A DNA stretch of 22,746 nt, taken from IMG/VR virus record IMGVR_UViG_3300010403_000058, positions 1-22,746 of that record. One strand, 5' to 3'. Positions 15,289-22,746 of this stretch are shown piece after piece; position 1 is the first letter of the stretch, and every line of letters begins with the position of its first letter. Below the pieces are notes generated by a model that saw only the letters and a list, made by a program, of their open reading frames with translations, did no database searches and was not told the DNA's origin. The translations under genes and the position numbers were made by a program. The stretch comes from a virus.

Positions 15289-15319
15289 TATAAATAAGAA
15301 ACCCCTTCCAGCCAGTCAA
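15289..15319 (-). promoter_or_regulatory. Possible promoter overlapping the terminator
   Basis: In minus-strand order TTGACT (15319-15314) is followed after exactly 17 bases by TATTTA (15296-15291). The -35-like element matches five of six consensus positions; the -10-like element matches only three. Transcription would begin at about the ATG at 15284, giving a leaderless or nearly leaderless message, which would suit the lack of a ribosome binding site there. The overlap with the terminator loop makes chance plausible. Confidence 0.25.
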
Positions 15320-15334
15320 GCCAGAAGGGGTTTC
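15298..15334 (-). terminator. Rho-independent terminator after the major capsid gene
   Basis: A perfect 11-bp stem (GAAACCCCTTC and GAAGGGGTTTC) with a 15-base loop is followed on the minus strand by the T-rich tail TTATTTAT. It starts 24 bases after the capsid stop and no comparable T-run follows on the plus strand, so it acts on the minus-strand transcript. It would cap the abundant head-gene message and let some readthrough feed the neck and tail genes. Confidence 0.78.
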
Positions 15335-15357
15335 AACGAGGATCAGTGTGACAATCT

Positions 15358-16845
15358 TTAGAAGGTCACCAGACTCGAACTGATCGTAGAACTTGTGTCG
15401 TACGGATTCAGCTGGCGCTGGTTCACGTTCTCGAACACATAGTTGCGATCGATTACCACGTTTCTGATCACTGCTACACCACGACCCTGGTAAACAGGGA
15501 ACATACCGAAGCGGCGCTTGAACTTGATGAATCGGACTTCGCGTTCCTGATCAGACCATTCGTCAGTCGTCGGGCCCTCTCCTTGAAGGATGATTCCCGT
15601 TCTCTGTGGGTCGATGAAATACAGGTTGGAGATGTATTTCTTGGACACTGCGTCTTGCTTCCATGGTACGTAAGGAGTTACGATCACACGGAGTCCACCT
15701 GGCCATGCTGCGTTACCAGGAGGAATGTTGAACGTAGCCCAGTAGGGAGTCAGCGTTTTGGAAGCCGGAGAGATCCCGATCTTTCCATAGAACGGATCCA
15801 CAGCACCGTTAGGAGAGTATATCTGCTGGGTTGCGTTCTGTCCACCAAGGCCGGACATTCTGTAACCGAACATTTCACCGAACGGAGACTCGAAGCCCTG
15901 AGCCATCTTGCCGCCCATACGAGCACTGTTGAGTGCGCTGGTAACCTGATTACCGACTACCATGATCTCACGGAGTTCAGGATCCACTGCCCACATCTGC
16001 CATGCAAAAGGGTGCATGAGCAGAACAGAGTAGTTCATCCCGCGAGTGTTCCCGTAAGCCCAGGCGGTCATCATGTCGTTGAGAGTGATAGAACCGTTGA
16101 AGTTCCCATCGATCCCGCGACCGCTGGTGATCTTCTGTTCAATCCCGGCACTAGGGATGGCGTTGTTAAAGATGGTAGTGCCCATCTTGTTTAGAAGGTT
16201 CATAGCCATGGCTTCTTCATGAAGCACAAAGCCATCCATAACCTGACGCATCAGGAAGCCCAGGATACCCCAGTTATCGGACTCGTAGAGTTCGTCTTCG
16301 ATTGCGAGCTTCGCACCGTACTTCTTGATGTCGAGAGCCATACGGAAGGCTTTATCGACAACAGAAGGACCCACTTCTGGGTACGGTTCGTTGCGACCGA
16401 TCTCTTTGATGTTGATCGGGCCGAAGGACCGGATGTTCACCTGATCGCGCTGGCCGGTATAAGGCACAGACGTGAACACTTCACGGGACACGAGAATCTG
16501 AGGCATGATGTAGTTCCTCATCATGACTTCGATAGCCGGCCCAAAGGTGAACGGGAAGTCCTTGGCGGACAGGTAATCTCGGAAGGCGTCTTTGATCGTA
16601 GGCACTTTCATCCCGATCGGCTTGCGGCCTTCCAGGAGATCCACGAAGGTATTTACCGCGGCTGCGTCAGCCTGGGCCATACCGAAGACGACCTCACTTT
16701 CCTTCTGACGATCTCCGCCTGCTGCGCCCATTTCTGAGGCGAACGTACCGGAGTCGGGTTTGGATGGGTCGATCTTCCGACTCAGTGCGTCCTCGAATAG
16801 CTCCGAGTAGGCATCTGTCTGAAGAAGTTCTGCTGCTGTTAACAT
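15358..16845 (-). CDS. Major capsid protein (HK97-fold type)
   Basis: 495 aa, with ATG at 16845 and a doubled purine-rich site (AAGGAAATAGAGGAAAG) upstream, the strongest in the window, as expected for the most abundant virion protein. The N-terminal 55 or so residues are polar and helical and could be a cleaved delta-type propeptide, given the protease encoded upstream; no cleavage site can be fixed. Later segments such as DLLEGRKPIGMKVPTIKD, MRNYIMPQILVSREVFTSVP and the GRNEPYPEVGPSVVDKAFRM stretch fit myovirus major capsid proteins. A long helix (LGFLMRQVMDGFVLHEEAMA) would be the spine helix. The position after portal and protease, and before a terminator, supports the call. The alternative is a minor head protein, but no better capsid candidate is in the window. 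Confidence 0.85.
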   Translation of the reverse strand: MLTAAELLQTDAYSELFEDALSRKIDPSKPDSGTFASEMGAAGGDRQKESEVVFGMAQADAAAVNTFVDLLEGRKPIGMKVPTIKDAFRDYLSAKDFPFTFGPAIEVMMRNYIMPQILVSREVFTSVPYTGQRDQVNIRSFGPINIKEIGRNEPYPEVGPSVVDKAFRMALDIKKYGAKLAIEDELYESDNWGILGFLMRQVMDGFVLHEEAMAMNLLNKMGTTIFNNAIPSAGIEQKITSGRGIDGNFNGSITLNDMMTAWAYGNTRGMNYSVLLMHPFAWQMWAVDPELREIMVVGNQVTSALNSARMGGKMAQGFESPFGEMFGYRMSGLGGQNATQQIYSPNGAVDPFYGKIGISPASKTLTPYWATFNIPPGNAAWPGGLRVIVTPYVPWKQDAVSKKYISNLYFIDPQRTGIILQGEGPTTDEWSDQEREVRFIKFKRRFGMFPVYQGRGVAVIRNVVIDRNYVFENVNQRQLNPYDTSSTISSSLVTF

Positions 16846-16870
16846 CGTCTTTCCTCTATTTCCTTCGTGA

Positions 16871-17944
16871 TTATGGGGTCAGATTGAACATGATGCGGAC
16901 CATACCGTAGTGCCCTGCTTCGAGCTCTGCGATCACATCCGCGATAGAACCAGCTCCACCCTGCGCTTGCAGGATCCGCTGAATGAAGTCGAAGAGACGT
17001 CTGGTCGTACCGCCGGTATTGGTACCGGGCACGTTCAGGCCAGGGAAGCCATCGACAAAGGCATTCAGAGATGGGAAGGTCTGGTTCGTCCAGCTGATGA
17101 TCTTACCGAACGTCGCCGGGTAGGTCGAAGAGTCGGCGGTCAGGATCAGCTTACCGTTACCGTCTACGCGGAGCTTGGCTTCAGGCTGCATCAGAGCGGT
17201 ATCGGTTACAAGAACGAACTGGTGTCTCCAGTATACAGCTTTGTAACCAGCGTCCCCGCCCGATGGCTGTTTGCTTGGAGCATTGATTCTTGTAGAATCA
17301 GCTACCACATAAGGCACGTTCAGAACACCGTAACGGCAGACCGAATAAGCCTGCGTGCTGAGCGCATAGCTCATGTTCGTCCCGGCGGTTTCGCGCATCG
17401 TCTGATGAACAATGGCCCCAATCGGTAACATGCTGGCCGCTCTCTGGAGCGCCACAGTCACGTTAATGTCTCCAGATGCGGCTACTGCGCCACTCGAGAG
17501 CATGCGCTTGATGTCCACATCGGAAGCACTGACATAGTCATTGATGGCTGCGTTTGAAGCGTTTGCCGGCATGATGACTCCGTCCAGAGTCCGATCGTAG
17601 CCGTAGATGCCGCGGACAGAATCCTTGATGGTACCGGAGAAGCCCGTGCCCATGTTCTGGAAGCCGGAGCTATCGATACCAGCTGCGGAAGCGAAGTTCC
17701 CTGCACCGTCGACCAAGTTCGCAGCTGCGATGATCGTTCCGTGTGGGAATACATAGCCTTCCTGATCGTTCAGCGAGGCAAAGAGTGCCGGCAGGAATCG
17801 ATGCGGACGATAAGCGCCGTATTCGAGCCAGTTCTGCTCGACAACTGTTTCCATACCGTCGAGGAACGTATATCGGGAGGGTAGCTCCTTGAGCATTTCA
17901 TCTTGAAATGACTCACCGTTAAGGTCTAGCATGTCATAGTTCAC
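16871..17944 (-). CDS. Head-associated structural protein, 357 aa, unassigned
   Basis: GTG at 17944, with an AGAGAGG ribosome binding site nine bases upstream. The N-terminus MNYDMLDLNGESFQDEML is acidic; residues about 50-75 (LPALFASLNDQEGYVFPHG) and the following Gly/Ala/Ser-rich stretches look beta-structured. The sequence carries no enzyme motif or membrane segment. It sits between the protease-scaffold gene and the major capsid gene, a common place for a decoration, vertex or second capsid protein. I do not recognise the family. The role in the head is inferred from position. Confidence 0.75.
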   Translation of the reverse strand: MNYDMLDLNGESFQDEMLKELPSRYTFLDGMETVVEQNWLEYGAYRPHRFLPALFASLNDQEGYVFPHGTIIAAANLVDGAGNFASAAGIDSSGFQNMGTGFSGTIKDSVRGIYGYDRTLDGVIMPANASNAAINDYVSASDVDIKRMLSSGAVAASGDINVTVALQRAASMLPIGAIVHQTMRETAGTNMSYALSTQAYSVCRYGVLNVPYVVADSTRINAPSKQPSGGDAGYKAVYWRHQFVLVTDTALMQPEAKLRVDGNGKLILTADSSTYPATFGKIISWTNQTFPSLNAFVDGFPGLNVPGTNTGGTTRRLFDFIQRILQAQGGAGSIADVIAELEAGHYGMVRIMFNLTP

Positions 17945-17984
17945 GTTCTATTACCTCTCTTTGTTCTCTAAATGAATGCGTCTT

Positions 17985-18488
17985 TTAGCGTGTGCCCATC
18001 GTGGCAAAAGATCTTCCGCCACGAGAAGGATAGCCGGGCTTTACATCGGTAGTTGTAGTAGTGGTCTTCTTCAGTTCACCGATGGTCTTCTCATGCTCTG
18101 CGATCTTCGCATCTTTTGCTGCGAGTTCCTGCTTGAGGGCTTCAACACTGTCTTTGGCGGCTTCGCCCGCTGCTTCTGGCTTCTTATCTCCTGCTGGAGG
18201 GGTAGTTGTATCTGCAGGTTTCAGAGCCCCGAGAGCGGTCTTGATCTCACCGATAGAATCGCTGAGTGGCTTCAGAGTTTCTTGGACAATAGCCGTTACA
18301 GCTGTTTTATCCAGAGGCTTATCTGCAACAGCCGGTGCCGGAGCAGATGCGGGTGGAGTTACAGAATCCCTGGCCTTCAAAGTATTAACCGCGTCACTCA
18401 TAGCCTTCGTGTTCTCAGACACGTTGGTATTGAGCACGCCGATGATGCCTTTGAGTTCTTGTATCGCCTGAATTGCTTCCTTATCCAT
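17985..18488 (-). CDS. Possible nested scaffold protein from an internal start
   Basis: Inside the protease gene and in the same frame, the ATG of Met279 (18488) has an AGGAG sequence six bases upstream (18499-18495). Translation from there would make 167 residues holding just the helical scaffold part, with DKEAIQAIQELK at its start. Nested in-frame scaffolds inside a protease gene are known, for example lambda Nu3. Caution: the ribosome site is made by two glutamate codons, which mimic such sites by chance. Confidence 0.5.
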   Translation of the reverse strand: MDKEAIQAIQELKGIIGVLNTNVSENTKAMSDAVNTLKARDSVTPPASAPAPAVADKPLDKTAVTAIVQETLKPLSDSIGEIKTALGALKPADTTTPPAGDKKPEAAGEAAKDSVEALKQELAAKDAKIAEHEKTIGELKKTTTTTTDVKPGYPSRGGRSFATMGTR

Positions 18489-19322
18489 CTCGATCTCCTC
18501 TTGGTTGCGTTCCATACTGTTACGATCTACAGATACTGTACCTGTGCCATAGCCCACGGGGACAGAAATATAGCTGAGACGGTCGGTCCCATCCATATCG
18601 AGATCGTAATAAGATGACATGTCGTTCATCGCGACCGAGTCGCCATTGACCTTTGCGAAGCTCATGAGGTAGGCTAGAACATCGGCGGGCGAGTTCACTA
18701 CTGAGCTCTCAAGAAACTCTTTCACATAGCAATCGAGGTAACACTGCTTATCGTTGTAGATGCGGCCTATGACGTGGCGACATGGGTCGGTAGGATCATC
18801 GCCTTCATCGGCATTCTTCTTCGGCACAAACCCGTAGCCCTTCTGTCGATACATGATGTAGTCAAAGCCACAGGTGGAGCACTTGGCGGATGCGAACTTG
18901 AAGGAGGACGAGACGGACATGTGGGTGCCGTCTTCGATCTTCTGCGCATCAGCGCCTTCCGGTACGAAGATCCCCGTCTTGATCAGACCGGTAGCGGTCT
19001 GGCCATCGCCCATTTTGAACGAACCCGGGACAAAGGCAGCTGAGTAGATGCGGCCGATTGCATCCTCGTAGTCGTTGTGCTGTCTGAGGAACGGCTTGGG
19101 TAGTGGAGAATAGAACGTGGAGTAGTTCTGCGCAAAGGACGCACTGTCGTAATTGCGGTTGTTACCGTTTACGAAGCCGGAGTGAGTCGAATCCACCACT
19201 GCAATGATGCCCTTCTTGTCGCCAATGGTCTTATGGACATTGTCGGCTATGGTCTTTTCGAGGGCGTCGTGTTCTTTCTTCTTGGTGGCTTTGCGACCGA
19301 TGATAGTTGGAACTAAATTCAT
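17985..19322 (-). CDS. Prohead protease with zinc-knuckle-like insert and scaffold-like C-terminus
   Basis: 445 aa from the ATG at 19322. The N-terminal domain has GNNRNYD (residues 53-59), PLPKPFLRQHNDYEDAIGRI with candidate catalytic His82, and THMSVSSSFKF with candidate catalytic Ser136 or Ser138, as in herpes-assemblin-like phage capsid proteases. An insert has paired Cys148/Cys151, Cys181/His183 and Cys194/Cys198, arranged to bind one metal ion. Residues about 280-420 are helical and charged with Ala/Pro linkers and a coiled coil (VEALKQELAAKDAKIAEHEK), as expected of a scaffold. A threonine run (TTTTTT) lies near 420-425. Protease-scaffold fusions guide capsid assembly and then cleave head proteins, including themselves. 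It lies between portal and head genes. The start codon is in a small hairpin. Confidence 0.75.
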   Translation of the reverse strand: MNLVPTIIGRKATKKKEHDALEKTIADNVHKTIGDKKGIIAVVDSTHSGFVNGNNRNYDSASFAQNYSTFYSPLPKPFLRQHNDYEDAIGRIYSAAFVPGSFKMGDGQTATGLIKTGIFVPEGADAQKIEDGTHMSVSSSFKFASAKCSTCGFDYIMYRQKGYGFVPKKNADEGDDPTDPCRHVIGRIYNDKQCYLDCYVKEFLESSVVNSPADVLAYLMSFAKVNGDSVAMNDMSSYYDLDMDGTDRLSYISVPVGYGTGTVSVDRNSMERNQEEIEMDKEAIQAIQELKGIIGVLNTNVSENTKAMSDAVNTLKARDSVTPPASAPAPAVADKPLDKTAVTAIVQETLKPLSDSIGEIKTALGALKPADTTTPPAGDKKPEAAGEAAKDSVEALKQELAAKDAKIAEHEKTIGELKKTTTTTTDVKPGYPSRGGRSFATMGTR

Positions 19323-19338
19323 CGTCTACACAACGATG
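19320..19338 (-). promoter_or_regulatory. Small hairpin containing the protease start codon
   Basis: A perfect 6-bp inverted repeat (CATCGT and ACGATG) with a seven-base loop spans 19320-19338, and the ATG at 19322 lies inside its 3' arm. No AGGAG-like site precedes this ATG in the 47-base gap after the portal gene; a tiny frame (ATG GAA AAC TAA) lies about 25 bases upstream. Chance is possible at this stem length. Confidence 0.3.
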
Positions 19339-19369
19339 TTAGTTTTCCATTCGTTCAAAGTACCCGTGG

Positions 19370-20947
19370 CTAATCTTTCTTCGTGCCGCCCTGGGTTTTG
19401 GACCCGTGCTGGTTAGTAGCGGTCTGCTGGGACTTCACCTTGGCGGCGGCGTTAGCAGCGGCAGCTATCTCACCCATGTCCGCCTGAATCTCGAAGTAAT
19501 ACTTCTTGGCCCACTTCTCGTCGATGTGTTCACCAATCATGGATCGGTATTCCCCATGGTTTATAGCCCCGCCCTGGAAGAGCATGATGGCGTGCTGCTG
19601 ATTGGCCCGCAGCTGGTTTTGATCCGGATCGGCGAACACTACCTTCACCGGCGCTGACGCGTTAGCTTCGTCCAGCCCCGCCCCGCGGATGTTCCGATTC
19701 CAGACCTGGGTCACCAGTTCGTTCAGGCCTTCGGCTATGGTTTGTCCCATATCACTGAGCATCCCGAAGACGGACTTCTCAACAGTCCCCGAGGTCTGTC
19801 TACCCACCCCGGACCCTTCTCCGGTAAACAGGTCTGGCATCCCAGCACCTTTCTCGATCCTCTGAACAAAGAGCTTGTGATAAGAGACCAGATCCGGAAA
19901 CGCCCCTTGGACGCCTTTCAGATCGACCTTTACCTTATCGGAGGTTACGAGCATTCCGTTGCCCTCCATGTCCTTGATATTGTCCTTCAGAGCCCGAACC
20001 TCGTTCTGGATATCGCTCTTGTCCATGTTCTCGCGATTGATGGTAGCGTGCATGAACGGGTGGCCGTACTGGAACGAGTTCAGATTGATGTCGTCCTCGA
20101 TACTCCGCAGAGTCAGGATGTCTTCCAGCACCGGGTAAACAGGAGGTATAGAGATCACCGCCTGATGAAGTTTCAAATAGGCGATATGGATCATCTCCTC
20201 CGGAGTATATTTACTGTCCCGGATCCCGGAAGCCACCGAGATGATCCGCGGGATGAAACTGAAATAGCGCGCCAGTTGCATCTGCACGCGGTACGGGTTT
20301 GCATTCCGGATTTGCTTTTCAATATCCCCCCGCTTCCGAATGGCATCGCGTTTCACCCAGAAGTAAAGCCAGCCGGTGGCCCGGTCGACGATGGCGGACA
20401 TTGTCAGAGGGTCAAAGAACTCCAGCCCGTATATCTTGGTATTCGTGTCGGTAGTACTGTCGGGATGTATGAAGACGTTCCCGTACTTGGCGAAGTCGTG
20501 AGAAGTGCGCCGGCAGAGCCCACGCCAGGTCATCCGAGAGCGGCGGAGTACCAGATCCATCTCAGTCTGAATCTTCTTTAGATCTCCCTTGTCATCTGCC
20601 TTGATCTCAAAGCCGGAGGACATGATCATCTCCATCATCTTGTTCACGATGCGGTAGATGAGCCCTTCGTTCTCCCAGTATTTCTCTATCTTATAGAGAT
20701 AGAAGTCCGCCGAGGTCTGGAGCATCCGGTCGGCTTTGCGGGCCGGAAGGTTAACAGTCAGCCCGACCTGGAAATAGTCACTGAAGACGCTTTCTGGATT
20801 TGCAATCTCGATCCGGGAGACCGGTGGCTGGTCGGGAGATAATAGCGGTAGCGTTACGCCCGCGCCGTCGCTTGCAGTTAGAGAACTCTCCGAGCCGCGT
20901 CTGAAAGTCTTAGTTACTATATCGCCCCAGAATGATCGGATGCCCAT
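19370..20947 (-). CDS. Portal protein
   Basis: 525 aa, ATG at 20947 overlapping the preceding TGA by one base, with AGGA seven bases upstream. The pattern fits large-myovirus portals: EGLIYRIVNKMMEMIMSSGFEI near residues 93-114, KYGNVFIHPD, a GLEFFDPLTMSAIVD core strand-helix, and a long helix VLEDILTLRSIEDDINLNSFQ around 270. GAGMPDLFTGEGSGVGRQTSG (about 366) precedes a long helical crown (GMLSDMGQTIAEGLNELVTQVW). The last 40 residues are Ala-, Gln- and Lys-rich. Portals form the dodecameric ring through which DNA enters the head and to which the neck joins. Position before the protease and capsid genes agrees. The terminase genes would be upstream, outside the window. Confidence 0.85.
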   Translation of the reverse strand: MGIRSFWGDIVTKTFRRGSESSLTASDGAGVTLPLLSPDQPPVSRIEIANPESVFSDYFQVGLTVNLPARKADRMLQTSADFYLYKIEKYWENEGLIYRIVNKMMEMIMSSGFEIKADDKGDLKKIQTEMDLVLRRSRMTWRGLCRRTSHDFAKYGNVFIHPDSTTDTNTKIYGLEFFDPLTMSAIVDRATGWLYFWVKRDAIRKRGDIEKQIRNANPYRVQMQLARYFSFIPRIISVASGIRDSKYTPEEMIHIAYLKLHQAVISIPPVYPVLEDILTLRSIEDDINLNSFQYGHPFMHATINRENMDKSDIQNEVRALKDNIKDMEGNGMLVTSDKVKVDLKGVQGAFPDLVSYHKLFVQRIEKGAGMPDLFTGEGSGVGRQTSGTVEKSVFGMLSDMGQTIAEGLNELVTQVWNRNIRGAGLDEANASAPVKVVFADPDQNQLRANQQHAIMLFQGGAINHGEYRSMIGEHIDEKWAKKYYFEIQADMGEIAAAANAAAKVKSQQTATNQHGSKTQGGTKKD

Positions 20948-22746
20948 CAGGCGGTCCTGCCTTTAAAGATATTGAATATGCCGTCGTCGATGGCAAAGAG
21001 ATCCACATACACCTGCGAGACTGTCGTACCCGTGAATTCCTCTATCCGCTGAACGAACTCTTCATATCCTACTAGGCGGCGGGACTGGGTACTATCCGAG
21101 AAAAGTGACAGTGGAGTCGTACTCCGGAGGAGGCGGACTGTGTTGTGGTTCAGAATGGAGTTCGTGAAGTCACTGAAGACGTCCTCGGAGGATTTGACGT
21201 CGGGGTCTATGTTCAGAGGGTCCTGGCCGTCGAGCGTCTTGGACCAGCTATCAAGCTCGGCTGGAGTTACGTTGGCCCTGTCGAGTATGGAAAAGACGTG
21301 CTCGGCATCGCTGTATTGTTCCTGTAAAGCCTGCCCGACGATCGATTTCATATAATCGTTCGGGTCGTAACAGTCCCCGATCCCCAGAAGCAAATCGATC
21401 AGCATCCCGAGCAGGTTGCTGAGGAGATCCAGTACCTTCATCCGCATGCCACCGATACGAATATTGGCCAGCAGAGTCATGTTCTGGAAGTTATTCTTAA
21501 AGAGTTCAAGTGCCAGCTGATTCAATTTCAGCTTCAGCCATTCGATTCCACACTTCAGAATAGAGAAGAAGTCAAAGGCATAGAAACAGTTGGACTGAAT
21601 CATAGCATTGATCTCGGGATTCAGGAGAACTTCATCGATCGCCTTCTCGATCGGTTCAGTAGCAATATCCATCACGATCTTTGTTATGGAACTGACGGTG
21701 GTACGCACTTGCTCCATAAGATCTTTGAGCGGCAGTTCGATACCCTGGAACTGGATCCCTACCTGTAAAGACAGGCGTGCAGCGTCGATGATCTGTTTGA
21801 GAAACGCCAGTTGAATCTTCAGAGCGGCTACATCCTTTCTGTCCTGGAACTTGTTGGCGTACTTGAAGAAGTTACTGATATCATCTGTCGGGCAGATCGC
21901 CTTTCCACGGGCCACGTTCCCCACGAGTACTATCAGATACACCACACAGCAAAACTCTTTGGAACTGAAGAACTTGGTCATGGAATTCACAGAAGATACA
22001 TAGCGATCCATCTCGCTGACAGTTTCCTCCATCGTGCCTACTACCTGTTGCATAAACGCACCGGCCTGCGCACCTGCGGAACCCAGCAGGTCTCCCGCTG
22101 CGTTGTTTAGATTATCAAAGATCTCTCCGCCCCCGATCGTAAGAGTTTCCTTTGGCACGTCCGAGGCGTTGATAGTATTGTCCGTATTCAGTTTGCTGAA
22201 GAACTCTTTGGGATTATAGACGCTGTTGGCCAGACTGAACGCGCCCTGCCCGCCGAACTTGAAACTCGCGGACTCTTCGATGCAACGTTTGGTAGCCGGG
22301 TTCACAAGATCAGGATCCTCTTTGAGGAAGTCTTTCACGTTCTGGAGATTGCTATCCATATGATCGGTGCGCTTGAGGACCGCCACGAGGTTCTGCAGGT
22401 TTTGCGCCTGAGTAGGGCCGGGCTTCTGTGAAGATGCATTCTTCTGTACTACGTATTGCACCAGTTGTTGAGCCTGCTCCCTGTGGATCAGGCTATTGTT
22501 CACTGGCTTCCCCGGGGCTATACAGGGAGGCCCCTGGTATGGATTCCCGGGTTCGTCATGCATCATACCCGCCAGCGCCTGTGTGATACAACTGAACCAG
22601 GAATCGACCGCGTTCTGAAGCTGATCCCCTGCTAGCCCCAATACCTGGTTCTGGATATCTGCGGCGGACTGGTTTGCCTTTTTGATAGAAGCACTGGCCG
22701 CTATCTGAGACTGCAGAGTCTGGTTCTGCTGGGACTGCTTCAGCGC
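20947..22746 (-). CDS. Unassigned late protein before the portal, 5' end outside the window
   Basis: The frame is open from the right edge to the TGA at 20949-20947, with 599 residues visible. A TTG at 22641 would give a shorter protein, but 35 open codons precede it and reach the edge, so the gene almost certainly starts outside. The protein is largely helical and Gln/Asn-rich at its visible start (LKQSQQNQTLQSQIAASAS). It has several cysteines, including CC in EFCCVVYLIVLVG (about residues 264-276 visible), and a hydrophobic LLSNLLGMLIDLLLGIGDCYD segment. I recognise no family. A head or injected virion protein that touches membranes is possible from these segments and its position before the portal; that is inference. 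Confidence 0.8.
   Translation of the reverse strand, partial: ALKQSQQNQTLQSQIAASASIKKANQSAADIQNQVLGLAGDQLQNAVDSWFSCITQALAGMMHDEPGNPYQGPPCIAPGKPVNNSLIHREQAQQLVQYVVQKNASSQKPGPTQAQNLQNLVAVLKRTDHMDSNLQNVKDFLKEDPDLVNPATKRCIEESASFKFGGQGAFSLANSVYNPKEFFSKLNTDNTINASDVPKETLTIGGGEIFDNLNNAAGDLLGSAGAQAGAFMQQVVGTMEETVSEMDRYVSSVNSMTKFFSSKEFCCVVYLIVLVGNVARGKAICPTDDISNFFKYANKFQDRKDVAALKIQLAFLKQIIDAARLSLQVGIQFQGIELPLKDLMEQVRTTVSSITKIVMDIATEPIEKAIDEVLLNPEINAMIQSNCFYAFDFFSILKCGIEWLKLKLNQLALELFKNNFQNMTLLANIRIGGMRMKVLDLLSNLLGMLIDLLLGIGDCYDPNDYMKSIVGQALQEQYSDAEHVFSILDRANVTPAELDSWSKTLDGQDPLNIDPDVKSSEDVFSDFTNSILNHNTVRLLRSTTPLSLFSDSTQSRRLVGYEEFVQRIEEFTGTTVSQVYVDLFAIDDGIFNIFKGRTA

Noticed and set aside
15289-15296. TATAAATA on the plus strand, identical to the T4 late promoter core
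   Set aside because: It points away from all supported genes. It arises from the T-rich tail of the minus-strand terminator and would only drive antisense RNA.
17284-17300. Perfect 7-bp inverted repeat with a three-base loop
   Set aside because: It lies within the 357-aa coding region, far from any start or stop; one short hairpin in coding sequence is expected by chance.
20682-20707. Short inverted repeat around CTATCT/AGATAG in the portal gene
   Set aside because: It is internal to coding sequence with no T-run and no nearby gene boundary.
20947-22641. TTG at 22641 as the start of the pre-portal gene
   Set aside because: The same frame stays open for 35 more codons to the window edge, so the true start is more likely outside.

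Overview
The window is part of the late structural region of a tailed, contractile-tail (myovirus-type) bacteriophage or prophage. Every supported gene lies on the minus strand, so the region reads from high to low coordinates. Genes are packed end to end with overlaps or gaps of a few tens of bases, and no stretch over 300 bases lacks a gene. No tRNA, CRISPR array, integrase or insertion sequence was seen. The host cannot be named from this sequence. Start codons include GTG and TTG, and most ribosome binding sites are ordinary AGGAG-like ones. Layout in transcription order follows. (1) Head block, 22746 to 15358: an unassigned gene open at the right edge, the portal protein, a capsid protease with a zinc-knuckle-like insert and a scaffold-like tail, a second head protein, and the major capsid protein. 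A clear rho-independent terminator follows the capsid gene. (2) Neck and tail block, 15284 to 8354: an unassigned acidic protein, a large protein with an N-terminal Ig-like domain, two probable neck or tail-completion proteins, a long tail sheath protein and a tail-tube-like protein. (3) Signalling block, 8307 to 6110: three overlapping genes that look like a bacterial partner-switching module. They are a membrane-anchored protein with a STAS-like C-terminal domain, a small RsbW/SpoIIAB-type ATPase-fold protein, and a six-helix membrane protein ending in a SpoIIE-type PP2C phosphatase domain. (4) Cell-wall block, 6147 to 4889: a membrane-anchored lytic transglycosylase that overlaps the phosphatase gene, then a C39-like cysteine peptidase. 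(5) Unassigned, probably baseplate or tail-tip, genes from 4883 to the left edge. The first has a weak OmpA-like stretch, and the last is at least 982 codons long and leaves the window. The most unusual part is block 3. Partner-switching circuits (SpoIIE-type phosphatase, RsbW-type kinase and STAS antagonist) normally control bacterial sigma factors. Here a complete-looking set, with two members membrane-anchored, sits within a virion operon and is joined by overlapping reading frames to a cell-wall hydrolase. A perfect 12-bp inverted repeat encloses the translation start of its first gene. The phosphatase call is strong, the ATPase call is moderate and the STAS call is tentative. What the module controls (host transcription, phage late transcription, lysis timing or envelope defence) is inference. 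Other points of interest are a likely nested scaffold gene inside the protease gene, hairpins at or beside three start codons with poorly placed ribosome binding sites, and a possible promoter overlapping the post-capsid terminator.
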